64,000 nucleotides of DNA from Methylobacterium fujisawaense (GTDB lineage Bacteria > Pseudomonadota > Alphaproteobacteria > Rhizobiales > Beijerinckiaceae): the NCBI RefSeq assembly GCF_014138435.1, contig NZ_JACJIM010000008.1:1-64000 (forward strand), written 5' to 3'. The notes below the pieces were generated by a model that saw nothing but the letters and a program-made list of their open reading frames with translations, searched no databases and had not been told where the DNA came from. Shown here one piece after another: positions 25,997 through 36,374 of this stretch; the first letter of the stretch is position 1; every line of letters begins with the position of its first letter. Both the position numbers and the translations under genes were made by a program.

Positions 25997-26019
25997 AACT
26001 GTGGAGGGGCCGGTTCGTT
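25995..26019 (+). promoter_or_regulatory. EcfG-type general-stress promoter (perfect consensus)
   Basis: GGAAC (25995-25999), a 16-base spacer, then CGTT (26016-26019) matches the recalled consensus GGAAC-N16/17-CGTT for the alphaproteobacterial EcfG sigma factor without mismatch. Transcription would start near 26027 and reach the small ORF at 26121 after a leader of about 95 nt. Confidence 0.65.
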
Positions 26020-26120
26020 TCCCGCGACCGATCCCGTGCTGGTGTCCCCGTGAAGAACCGTTCCGCCGCCACCGTCCCGTTCCCGCCGGCCCCGGCCGGC
26101 CGTGCGCGTTGAGGCCGGCC

Positions 26121-26393
26121 ATGCTGAACAGACTCGTGACGCTCCTGCCCTCCGGCGCCCGTGAGGCGCTGCGGACCCTCGCGGCGCGCATGCCGGCACA
26201 TCTGCCGGCACGCATGCCGGCAGATGTGCCGGTGCGCCCGCCGGCGCCGCAATCCGCGATCCTGCCGGATTTCGACACGCGGCCCGCCGCGATGACGCCG
26301 CTGCTTCCCCCCGCCGCCATCAACGACAATCCGCTCCAGGCCGTCCACGAGGCGGTCGAGCGGGATCTGCGCGCCAGCGGCCACCTGCGCTGA
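26121..26393 (+). CDS. Small hypothetical protein with repeat-bearing core
   Basis: I do not recognise this 90-residue protein. An N-terminal amphipathic stretch (MLNRLVTLLPSGAREALRTL) leads into a Pro/Ala/Met repeat, RMPAHLPARMPADVP, which is encoded by the arms of a large hairpin. The C-terminal half (INDNPLQAVHEAVERDLRAS) looks like an ordinary helix. A strong EcfG-type promoter lies about 100 bases upstream, supporting expression. The ribosome-binding region GAGGCCGG is weak. The alternative is that the transcript is a non-coding RNA and the frame is incidental. Confidence 0.5.
   Translation: MLNRLVTLLPSGAREALRTLAARMPAHLPARMPADVPVRPPAPQSAILPDFDTRPAAMTPLLPPAAINDNPLQAVHEAVERDLRASGHLR
26193..26232. 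repeat. Perfect 18-bp inverted repeat with 4-nt loop
   Basis: CCGGCACATCTGCCGGCA (26193-26210), loop CGCA, then TGCCGGCAGATGTGCCGG (26215-26232) is a perfect 18-bp hairpin. After a 2-nt bulge on one side the pairing resumes for five more bases (GCGCA 26186-26190 with TGCGC 26233-26237). Such a stem is far stronger than chance. No T-run follows on either strand. It lies inside the small ORF. Confidence 0.9.
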
Positions 26394-26418
26394 GGCCGGA
26401 CCGAGAGACCCGTCGGGG

Positions 26419-26823
26419 TCAGCGCTTGGCCGGCGCGGGCGTCTCGGGAATCGTCCCGGGCGCGATCCAGTGGCAGGCCGTGGTGCCGCGCACGCCGGCA
26501 CAATCGTAGCTCTGGCCGCCCAGTGTCACCTTGTCGACGATGCCGGTGAATTCCGTGCGCGCCAGCGCCGAGCAGCCGAGATGGTCCGCCTTGGGATCGG
26601 CCAGATGCGCCGCGGCCGCCGCCGCGCCGTCCCGCATCAGCATCCGGTAATTGGCGAGCGACGGGCAGCCGATCACCGGTGGCCCGCCCCGCCGGTCGGG
26701 GGCGCTCCTGTCGGATCCGGCGGCGCGGGGCGCCCGGGGCGCCTGCTGCGCCAGAACCTGCGCCGCGCTGAGGCTGACGGTCACCGCGACGGGGACGAGG
26801 AAAGCGAGAGGTCGGCGTGTCAT
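26419..26823 (-). CDS. Hypothetical secreted protein
   Basis: This 134-residue protein has a signal peptide (MTRRPLAFLVPVAVTVSLSAAQVLAQ, given here as residues 1-26), then an Arg/Pro linker. A compact domain follows with four cysteines (Cys in VIGCPSL, LGCSAL, YDCAG and TACHW), consistent with two disulfides in the periplasm. I know no function for it. The start at 26823 was chosen for the signal peptide; the upstream extension is shadow. It faces the small ORF convergently with a 25-base gap. Confidence 0.65.
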   Translation of the reverse strand: MTRRPLAFLVPVAVTVSLSAAQVLAQQAPRAPRAAGSDRSAPDRRGGPPVIGCPSLANYRMLMRDGAAAAAAHLADPKADHLGCSALARTEFTGIVDKVTLGGQSYDCAGVRGTTACHWIAPGTIPETPAPAKR

Positions 26824-26992
26824 GGTCCGCTCGTAGCATGACGCATCCGAGGTTGCGCATCCGGCGCGGCGCCGCGCCCGGAACCCGGCCGCCGCGCAGA
26901 CCTGCGGCGGGTTCAGGGCTCGGCTGCGACCATGCAGGCTTGACCGGAGGCCCGCCATTTGCGAGCGCCGCGGAGAAACGTGAGGAGAGGCC

Positions 26993-27229
26993 ATGGCGAC
27001 GGCGATCGACAGCGACCAGAAGCTGCACCTGGTCTTCGGTGGTGAATTGCAGGATCTCGACGGGGTCCGGTTCCGGGACATCAAGGGCCTCGACATCGTC
27101 GGTATCTTCCCGGATTACGCCTCCGCCCAGGCCGCGTGGCGGGCCAAGGCCCAGGCCACCGTCGACAGCGCGCAGACGCGCTATTTCGTGGTGCACCTGC
27201 ACCGCCTGCTGGAGCCGCCGGCTCCCTGA
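26993..27229 (+). CDS. DUF4170 family protein
   Basis: This 78-residue protein matches the DUF4170 pattern of alphaproteobacteria: KLHLVFGGELQDL, a FRDIKGLDIVGIFPDYASA core, and the C-terminal RYFVVHLHRLLEP. It is cytosolic, with a mixed alpha/beta pattern resembling SPOR-like or ferredoxin-like small folds. The function is unknown. A GAGGAGAGG ribosome-binding site precedes the ATG. It lies upstream of prs but 169 bases away, so it is probably separately transcribed. Confidence 0.8.
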   Translation: MATAIDSDQKLHLVFGGELQDLDGVRFRDIKGLDIVGIFPDYASAQAAWRAKAQATVDSAQTRYFVVHLHRLLEPPAP

Positions 27230-27398
27230 GCGCCGCCGCAGTACCTGTCGGCGGCGAGTGCTGGGCGGCCGTGAAGGCATTGTGACAGTTCCTGCCCGCT
27301 GCTAAGAGCCTCGCCCGTCATCGGATCGTTCCGGCTCCTCGGGAGACCGGTCTGGACAAGAGCGGCGGTAAGGTCCGGCCGCGAGTGAGCGGCCGCCC

Positions 27399-28343
<945 letters not shown>

Positions 28344-28356
28344 CGGATCCGCGGGG

Positions 28357-28370
28357 GGGGCTTCTGCCCC
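28357..28370. terminator. Short hairpin between convergent prs and glgX
   Basis: GGGGC-TTCT-GCCCC is a perfect 5-bp stem with a 4-nt loop, followed by TT on the plus strand and directly abutting the glgX stop. Its place between convergent genes suggests a weak bidirectional terminator. Confidence 0.4.
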
Positions 28371-30491
<2,121 letters not shown>

Positions 30492-30545
30492 GTGGGGCGT
30501 CCGGTCACACGGGGGGCTGCAGGCGGAATCAGCGGGCTGCGCCGG

Positions 30546-31967
30546 CTATTCGGCGGCCGCGGCGGCGGTGGGGGCCTCGCGCTCCATCGTGCGGAAATTC
30601 TCGAGCTCCGCCAGGAAGTTGCGCGCCCACCAATCGACGTCCTCGCGGGTCATGCGCTCGACCATCGGCTTCCAGCGCGCCACACGCTCGGCCTTCGGCA
30701 TGTAGAGCGCGGCCCGGATCGCCTCCGCCACCTCGAACCGGTCGTAGGGGTTGATCAGCAGCGCCTCGGGCAATTGCCGGGCGGCGCCGGCGAATTTCGA
30801 CAGGACCAGAACCCCCGGATCGTCCTCGGACTGGGCGACCACGTATTCCTTGGCGACGAGGTTCATGCCGTCGCGCATCGGCGTGACGAGGCCGACCCGG
30901 GCCGCCCGGTAGAGGCCCGCCAGCACCGGGCGCGGATAGGCCTTGGTGATGTATTGGATCGGCGTCCAGGCCGGGTCGCCCAGCGAGCCGTTGATCTCGC
31001 CGACCTTCTCGTTCACGTCGCGCGAGAGCTGCTCGTATTCGGGCACCTCGCTGCGGGATTTCGGCGTGATCTGGATGTAGGTGACGTTGCCGCGCTGGTC
31101 GGGATTCGAGGCGAAGAAGCTCTCCACCGCCTCCATCCGCTCGGGCACGCCCTTGGAATAGTCGAGCCGGTCGACGCCGATCAGCAGCTTGCGGGTGCGC
31201 AGGCCCGCGATGGTCTCGCGCACGACCTTGTTGGCGTTGGCCTTCTCGGCCGCCTCCTTGAAGCCCGCGACGTCGATGCCGATCGGGAAGGCGCGGATCC
31301 GCGTGCGGCGGCCATCCACCATCAGCGAGCCGCCGCCCAGCGGGATCGCCCGCTGGGTATCGACGAGGTTGCGCTGCAGGTTCTGCACGTCCGCCTCGGT
31401 CTGCAGGCCGATCAGGTCGTAATCGACGATGGCACGCAGCAGCTCGCCGCTCGCCGGCAGCGAGTTGAACACGTCGGCGGCGGGCCAGGGGATATGGTGG
31501 AAGTAGCCGATCGGGTTGTCGAGCCCGAGGCCGCGCAACTCGGCGGCGAGCGGCAGCAGGTGGTAATCGTGCACCCAGATGATGTCGTCGGGCTCCACCA
31601 GCTTGGCGAGCGCCCGCGCGAAGGTCCGGTTCACACGGCTGTAGCCGGCATAATCCGAGCGCGAGAAGGCGCCGAGCCCCAGCCGGTAATGCATGATCGG
31701 CCACAGGGCGCGGTTCGCGAAGCCGGCGTAATATTCGAGGTGGTCCTGCGGCGAGAGGTCGACGACCGCGTACTGGACCCGGCCCCGGTCGATCAGCGTC
31801 GGCTCCTCGGAGGGCTCCTCGGAGATGGTGCCGCTCCAGCCGAACCAAAGCCCCTCATAGGCCGTGAAGGCCTCCTTGACCGCGACGGCGAGGCCGCCCG
31901 CCGCCACCGCCTTGCCGCCCTCTTCCGGGATGGCGACGCGGTTCGATACGATCACAAGGCGTGCCAC
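30546..31967 (-). CDS. otsA: Alpha,alpha-trehalose-phosphate synthase (UDP-forming)
   Basis: This GT20 enzyme joins UDP-glucose and glucose-6-phosphate to trehalose-6-phosphate, the first step of osmo- and desiccation-protectant synthesis. The 473-residue protein shows GGLAVAVKEAF, WVHDYHLLPL, GVDRLDYSKGVPERM and DGMNLVAKEYV, all standard nucleotide-sugar and acceptor motifs. The phosphatase otsB is not adjacent. The next gene on this strand is glgX. I found no EcfG-type promoter upstream on this strand, although trehalose genes are often stress-controlled in this group. Confidence 0.95.
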   Translation of the reverse strand: MARLVIVSNRVAIPEEGGKAVAAGGLAVAVKEAFTAYEGLWFGWSGTISEEPSEEPTLIDRGRVQYAVVDLSPQDHLEYYAGFANRALWPIMHYRLGLGAFSRSDYAGYSRVNRTFARALAKLVEPDDIIWVHDYHLLPLAAELRGLGLDNPIGYFHHIPWPAADVFNSLPASGELLRAIVDYDLIGLQTEADVQNLQRNLVDTQRAIPLGGGSLMVDGRRTRIRAFPIGIDVAGFKEAAEKANANKVVRETIAGLRTRKLLIGVDRLDYSKGVPERMEAVESFFASNPDQRGNVTYIQITPKSRSEVPEYEQLSRDVNEKVGEINGSLGDPAWTPIQYITKAYPRPVLAGLYRAARVGLVTPMRDGMNLVAKEYVVAQSEDDPGVLVLSKFAGAARQLPEALLINPYDRFEVAEAIRAALYMPKAERVARWKPMVERMTREDVDWWARNFLAELENFRTMEREAPTAAAAAE

Positions 31968-32359
31968 GCGGGTCGGCTCCGGATCAGGGGCGCGGCCGGC
32001 CGCGCCTGCATCGAGACTTCACTAACATGTCAGAACGCGCGGGGGGCCTGCGCGATCCTTTGTTGCTTGTCAGGCAACCCAAGCGTGAAGCCGGGCGCGG
32101 GTCAAGTCGAGGCCCTACCGTTCCGGGACAGGGGGGCCGCTCCGTCCCGATCGGGCGCGTTGTGCAAGCGTGGCGGTTCTGGCAGATCGTGCCTGAACGT
32201 GGAGTGAGCGGTGCCGCCCGTCCCGTCGGAGCCCGTGCGCAGATCGGAACTGTGCACCGGGACCGGAACCCGTGACAGCCGAGTCGGTTACTCAGCCATC
32301 GCGGGGCTCGCGGTCGCCGCGAGCGGCTCCGTACCCGCGCCGCGAGGAGTATTTTCGAG
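31968..32359. other. Divergent intergenic region between otsA and the envelope-stress cassette
   Basis: This 392-base region has no gene. It includes an imperfect palindrome GTTGC-TTGTCAG-GCAAC near 32062-32078 and an EcfG-like promoter reading towards the cassette at 32265-32289. Promoters for both divergent units must lie here. Confidence 0.6.
32265..32289 (+). promoter_or_regulatory. EcfG-like promoter upstream of the envelope cassette
   Basis: GGAAC (32265-32269), 16 bases, then GGTT (32286-32289) matches the stress-sigma consensus GGAAC-N16/17-CGTT with one mismatch in the -10 element. It is 71 bases before the first cassette gene. A second GGAAC at 32246 has no matching -10. Confidence 0.45.
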
Positions 32360-32881
32360 ATGGCCGGCAACGAGTTACCGCAGGGCGCCCCCGTGGACCC
32401 GGTTGCGGATCCGCACGGCGCGGCGCCGCACACCGCCGCGGAGGAGCGTGCCCAGTGGCGCGCCCTGCAGGGCGATGTCGAGGGGCTGGCCGACGTGGCG
32501 GCCGAACGCGGCCGCGGGCTGCTCGACGCGGCCCGGCTGCAGGCCCAGACCTATGTCGAGCAGCGCAAGAGCGATGCGGCCCAGTCGGTCCACGATCTGG
32601 CCCAGACGATCCGCAATTCCGGCCGCGACCTCGGCGACAAGCCGAACGTACGCGCCTTCTTCGACAGCGCCGCCGACGGGCTGGAGCAGCTCGGCTCCTC
32701 CATCGAGCGCCGCAGCCTCGGCGACTTCTACAGCGAGGCCGAGGCCTTCGCCCGGCGCGCGCCGGTGGCGGTGGCGGTGGGCACCTTCGTGGCCGGCCTG
32801 ATCGCCGCCCGCTTCATCAAGTCGTCGAGCCTGCCGCCGGAGGCGCCGGACGGCGATGCCCGCGACAGCTTCCGGGCCTGA
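32360..32881 (+). CDS. YqjD/ElaB-like tail-anchored protein
   Basis: The 173-residue protein has a charged, helical body. It is followed near residues 135-157 by a hydrophobic segment (RRAPVAVAVGTFVAGLIAAR), where YqjD/ElaB proteins have their membrane anchor, and a short tail. E. coli members bind ribosomes or the inner membrane in stationary phase. Sequence similarity is only general. GAGGAG precedes the start. It is the first of four genes reading together, and its neighbours are the holin-X and DUF3618 proteins that usually accompany it. Confidence 0.75.
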   Translation: MAGNELPQGAPVDPVADPHGAAPHTAAEERAQWRALQGDVEGLADVAAERGRGLLDAARLQAQTYVEQRKSDAAQSVHDLAQTIRNSGRDLGDKPNVRAFFDSAADGLEQLGSSIERRSLGDFYSEAEAFARRAPVAVAVGTFVAGLIAARFIKSSSLPPEAPDGDARDSFRA

Positions 32882-32885
32882 CGCC

Positions 32886-33299
32886 ATGACCCACGGCTCC
32901 GACCCGCGCCAGACCGGCGCCTCCAGCATCCAGAGCCTCATCGGCGACGCCCTGCGGGAGACCAACGAACTCGCCCGCAAGGAGATCGCGCTGTTCCGGG
33001 CCGAGATGGCCGGCAACATCCGCCAGCTCATCGTCGGCCTCGCCTGCATGGTCGGCTCGGCGGTGTTCGCCGTGGTCGCCCTACTGGTCCTGATCGGCGC
33101 CTTCGTGAAATGGCTCGCCACCATCGTCGGGTCCGAGTGGCTCTCGGCCCTGATCGTCGGCGGCGTGCTGCTGGCCCTCGCCCTCGGGATGGCCCTGTGG
33201 GCGCGCAGCGTCCTGTCCCTCTCGACCCTGGCCCCGAAGCGCACCACGCGCCAGGTCCGCCAGGATGCCCAGGCCCTGTCGGAGCGCGTGTCCGGATGA
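32886..33299 (+). CDS. Phage holin family (holin-X/YqjE-like) membrane protein
   Basis: The 137-residue protein has an amphipathic N-terminal helix (LIGDALRETNELARKEIALF). Two transmembrane helices follow at about 45-75 and 85-110, and then a basic tail. This is the layout of the Actinobacterial holin-X/YqjE family, which despite its name is chromosomal and not lytic. It starts 4 bases after the preceding gene and overlaps the next by 4 bases (ATGA), so the three are co-translated. In YqjDEK-type operons such proteins are linked to envelope or stationary-phase physiology. Confidence 0.8.
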   Translation: MTHGSDPRQTGASSIQSLIGDALRETNELARKEIALFRAEMAGNIRQLIVGLACMVGSAVFAVVALLVLIGAFVKWLATIVGSEWLSALIVGGVLLALALGMALWARSVLSLSTLAPKRTTRQVRQDAQALSERVSG

Positions 33300-33676
33300 G
33301 TACGATGAACGACCTCGAGAAGGAGATCGAGGAGAGCCGCGCCCGGCTCGACGACACGATCGACCGCATCCAGGGGCGGCTCTCGGTGCCGAACCTCGTG
33401 GACGAGATGCTGGGCAATGCCCGGCGGGTGCCGGCCCTGAACAGCACCTACGACTCGGCCCTGGAGGCGGTGCGCCGCAACCCGGTGCCGGTACTGCTGA
33501 TCGCGGCCGGCGTCGGCCTGCTGTTCAACCGGATGGCGCGCGACGCCCAGCGCCGGCGCACCGAGGTCTCGGCGGAGCGCGTGCCCACCCTGAACACCGG
33601 CGCGGCCCGCGGCTACGACCCCGACCTTCCGACCGCGCGCCCGGCCCGCGATCCGCTGGACACGACCGAGATCTGA
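33296..33676 (+). CDS. DUF3618 family protein
   Basis: This 126-residue protein carries the DUF3618 signature LEKEIEESRARLDDTIDRIQGRLS at its N-terminus (start of a coiled coil), then a short hydrophobic anchor RNPVPVLLIAAGVGLLFN and a disordered polar tail. The function is unknown, and it is regularly found next to holin-X and YqjD-like genes in alphaproteobacteria. The ATG at 33296 overlaps the upstream stop, the usual coupling for this pair. An ATG three codons later is an alternative. Confidence 0.82.
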   Translation: MSTMNDLEKEIEESRARLDDTIDRIQGRLSVPNLVDEMLGNARRVPALNSTYDSALEAVRRNPVPVLLIAAGVGLLFNRMARDAQRRRTEVSAERVPTLNTGAARGYDPDLPTARPARDPLDTTEI

Positions 33677-33781
33677 CGACCGGGCGGGGCCCGGACCGAG
33701 AAACCTCCCGCGCCCGGCCGGACGGCCGGGCAGACCGGCGCCGAAGGCGGGCTGCCGGGACCGACATTCGAGGACACCGCC

Positions 33782-34612
33782 ATGACCGACAAGCCGGGTA
33801 CCCCCGCCACCCCCTCCAGCATTCCCGAGCCGCGCCCCGGCGAGGCGCCGCCCCACGGCGCTCGGGACGGGAGCCTGCGGCCCGATCCGGCCGGTCTCGG
33901 CGACCCGCGCGGGATCCCCGGCGCGGCGGCGGGAGACTTCACGCTCCGGCCCGACCCCCGCGGGCTGCACGACCCGCTGCCGCACGGCGCCGCGCCCCTC
34001 TCGGCCGGCGGCCATTCGAGCGGCGGCGCCACCGGCGCCTCGCGGGTGGACGCCGCTTCCGCCACCGTGAAGGAAGGCGTCCAGGCGGCCGGTGACCGCG
34101 CCGCGGACCTCGCCGGACAGGCACGGCAGACGGTGTCGGACTTCGCGGACGATGTCGGCAACCGTCTCGGCGGCGCCGCCGATCAGGCCCGCGACCGCGC
34201 GGCGTCCGCCTACGACGAGGTCCGGGAGCGGGCCGGCACGCTGCGCCGGCGCAACATGCGGGCTCTGGACGACCTGACCACCCAGGGTATCGACGGGCTC
34301 AACCGCGGCCGCACCGCCGTCGAGCGCTTCGTGGACGACAATCCCCTCCTCGTCGGCGTGGTCGGCGTGGCCGCCGGCCTTCTGCTCGGCGCGCTGCTGC
34401 CGCGCACCCGCCAGGAGGATCGGAGCATCGGTCCCTGGGCCGACGAGGTCCGCGACCAGGGCCTGCGCTACGCCCGCGAGGTGACCAGCATCGGCCGCGA
34501 CTTCGTCCAGACCGCCCTCGATCCGGACAACCTGAACGCGGCCGCCCGCAAGGTGGTGGATCCGGACAGCCACACGCCGCCGGAGGGCGAGCGGAAGGAG
34601 CACAATCTCTGA
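33782..34612 (+). CDS. YqjD/ElaB-like protein with long proline-rich N-terminus
   Basis: The first 90 residues are Pro/Gly/Asp-rich and disordered, with repeated RPDPxGLxDP segments. Residues 95-190 form Ala-rich amphipathic helices with repeating A-x-x-A-x-D patterns like LEA or YqjD proteins. VGVVGVAAGLLLGALLP (about 205-221) is the anchor. The tail is helical and acidic. The role is probably membrane-surface protection or scaffolding under stress; this is an inference from composition and from the adjacent DUF3618 and holin-X genes. A GAGGA ribosome-binding site is present. The 106-base gap from the previous gene may hold its own signals. Confidence 0.72.
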   Translation: MTDKPGTPATPSSIPEPRPGEAPPHGARDGSLRPDPAGLGDPRGIPGAAAGDFTLRPDPRGLHDPLPHGAAPLSAGGHSSGGATGASRVDAASATVKEGVQAAGDRAADLAGQARQTVSDFADDVGNRLGGAADQARDRAASAYDEVRERAGTLRRRNMRALDDLTTQGIDGLNRGRTAVERFVDDNPLLVGVVGVAAGLLLGALLPRTRQEDRSIGPWADEVRDQGLRYAREVTSIGRDFVQTALDPDNLNAAARKVVDPDSHTPPEGERKEHNL

Positions 34613-34627
34613 TCCGCGTTCCGGATC
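34611..34627 (+). terminator. Short hairpin at the end of the envelope cassette
   Basis: GATCCG-CGTTC-CGGATC is a 6-bp stem that begins within the stop codon of the last cassette gene. It may terminate the plus-strand transcript together with the stronger hairpin downstream. Confidence 0.4.
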
Positions 34628-34689
34628 GGCACCGTCGCGTTACGCCCGCACCGTCATCCCGCCGCGCGCGACGACGGTGCGGCCGAATT

Positions 34690-34719
34690 CCCGATCCGCC
34701 GGTCCCGGCCGGCGGATCG
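34690..34719. terminator. Strong 12-bp hairpin between convergent operons
   Basis: CCGATCCGCCGG and CCGGCGGATCGG form a perfect 12-bp stem around a 6-nt loop, five bases beyond the matB stop on the minus strand and 77 bases past the plus-strand cassette. The position suggests a bidirectional terminator; no T-tract is present. Confidence 0.65.
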
Positions 34720-34724
34720 GATCG

Positions 34725-36242
34725 TCAGTCCCGGTAGAGCTCCGCATGCGCGTCCCGCAGAAGGTTCTTCTGCACCTTGCCCATGGTGTTGCGCGGCAGC
34801 TCGCTCACGAACAGGACGCGCTTGGGGCACTTGAACCGGGCGAGCCGGCCCTCCAGGGCGGCCTGTACGCCGGCCTCGTCCGGGCATCCCGGCCCCCCCA
34901 CCACCACGGCGGTGACGGCCTCGCCGAAATCGGGATGGCTCAAGCCGATCACCGCGGATTCGACCACGCCCGGCAGCGCGTCGATCTCGGTCTCGACCTC
35001 CTTGGGGTAGACGTTGAAGCCGCCTGAGATGATCAGGTCCTTGCCGCGCCCGACGATGTGGACGTAGCCCCGGTCATCGACCTTGCCGAGGTCGCCGGTG
35101 ATGAAGAACCCGTCGGCCCGGAACTCGGCCGCGGTTTTCTCGGGCATGCGCCAGTAGCCCAGGAACACGTTCGGGCCCTTCACCTCGATCATGCCCACCG
35201 CGTCCGGACCGAGGGCCGCGCCGGTTTCCGGATCGACCACCCGCAGGGACACGCCCGGCAGGGGGAAGCCCACCGTGCCGGCGACCCGGTCGCCCGCATA
35301 GGGGTTCGAGGTGCTCATGTTGGTCTCGGTCATGCCGTAGCGCTCGAGGATGGCGTGGCCGGTACGGGCCTGCCACGCGCGATGCGTCTCGGCGAGCAGC
35401 GGCGCCGAGCCCGACACGAACAGGCGCATGCCTCCGGCCGCCTCCGGCGTGAGGCCCGGCTCCTTGAGGAGGCGGGTGTAGAAGGTCGGCACGCCCATCA
35501 GCACGCTGGCCCGGGGCATCAGGCTCAGGATCAGCTTCGGGTCGAGGCGGGGCAGGAACAGCATGGAGCCGCCGCTCGCCAGCACCGTGTTGGTCGCCAC
35601 GAACAGGCCATGCGTGTGGAACACCGGCAGGGCGTGGATCAGCACGTCGTCGGCGGTGAAGCGCCAGAAATCGACGAGGGTTCGGGCGTTCGAGGCGAGG
35701 TTGTCGTGGGTCAGCATGGCGCCCTTGGAGCGCCCGGTCGTGCCGGAGGTGTAGAGGATCGCCGCGAGATCCTCCGGGCCCCGGGGCACGTCGGCGAAGG
35801 CGCTCCCCGCATCCCCGGCCCGGTCCGCGGCCTCGGCGGCGCTGCCGCCGCCCGCCCCGTCGAGGGTCCAGATCCGGCGCACGCCCGCGGCGGCCTCCGC
35901 CAGCGCGTCGCGCCGGCCCGGGTCGCAGACGAACACGGCGGGCTCGGCGTCGTTCAGGAAGTAGCCGATCTCCGCCGGGGTGTAGGCGGTGTTGAGCGGC
36001 AGGAACACGGCGCCGGCCCGGACCGCGCCGAGATACAGGAAGATCACCTCGGGGCTCTTCTCGACCTGCACGGCCACCCGGTCGCCGGTCTCGACGCCCG
36101 CCGCCCGCAGGGCCGCCGCGTAGGCGCCGGAGCGGGCGATCAGGTCCGCGTAGGAGTATCGGCGGCCCTCAGGGGTCTCGATCACGGTCTTGGCGGGATC
36201 GGGGACGCCGTCCCGCACCAGGGAGAAGAGGTGGTTCGTCAT
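34725..36242 (-). CDS. matB: Malonyl-CoA synthetase (malonate-CoA ligase)
   Basis: This AMP-forming ligase converts malonate, ATP and CoA to malonyl-CoA. The 505-residue protein has YTSGTTGRSKGAML, the A5-type motif ERYGMTETNMSTSNPY typical of MatB, and GDLGKVDDRGY. The C-terminal catalytic lysine motif reads LPRNTMGKVQKNLLRD. The start MTNHLFSLVRDG was chosen over an ATG 14 codons upstream. It follows the malonyl-CoA decarboxylase gene by 132 bases on the same strand. The pair would take malonate to acetyl-CoA, or recycle malonyl-CoA. Confidence 0.9.
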   Translation of the reverse strand: MTNHLFSLVRDGVPDPAKTVIETPEGRRYSYADLIARSGAYAAALRAAGVETGDRVAVQVEKSPEVIFLYLGAVRAGAVFLPLNTAYTPAEIGYFLNDAEPAVFVCDPGRRDALAEAAAGVRRIWTLDGAGGGSAAEAADRAGDAGSAFADVPRGPEDLAAILYTSGTTGRSKGAMLTHDNLASNARTLVDFWRFTADDVLIHALPVFHTHGLFVATNTVLASGGSMLFLPRLDPKLILSLMPRASVLMGVPTFYTRLLKEPGLTPEAAGGMRLFVSGSAPLLAETHRAWQARTGHAILERYGMTETNMSTSNPYAGDRVAGTVGFPLPGVSLRVVDPETGAALGPDAVGMIEVKGPNVFLGYWRMPEKTAAEFRADGFFITGDLGKVDDRGYVHIVGRGKDLIISGGFNVYPKEVETEIDALPGVVESAVIGLSHPDFGEAVTAVVVGGPGCPDEAGVQAALEGRLARFKCPKRVLFVSELPRNTMGKVQKNLLRDAHAELYRD

Positions 36243-36374
36243 CGTGAGGCTAGAGCTGTCGCGGGACCTGTCTGTCTGACGCACCCATAACCGCCCGGAG
36301 GGCCTTCCGGCGAGCCCTTTCCGGTGGCGCCCCGCGGCCCGGCGGTGACAGGCGGGCCCCGACCGGCCCGGATC

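Noticed and set aside
31968..32359. EcfG promoter for otsA on the minus strand
   Set aside because: The only GTTCC (reverse -35) at 32120-32124 has no AACG at 16 or 17 bases spacing.
33000..33300. Prophage holin
   Set aside because: The holin-X-family gene is surrounded by DUF3618 and YqjD-like genes, with no lysis, capsid or integrase genes; it is the chromosomal YqjE-like family.
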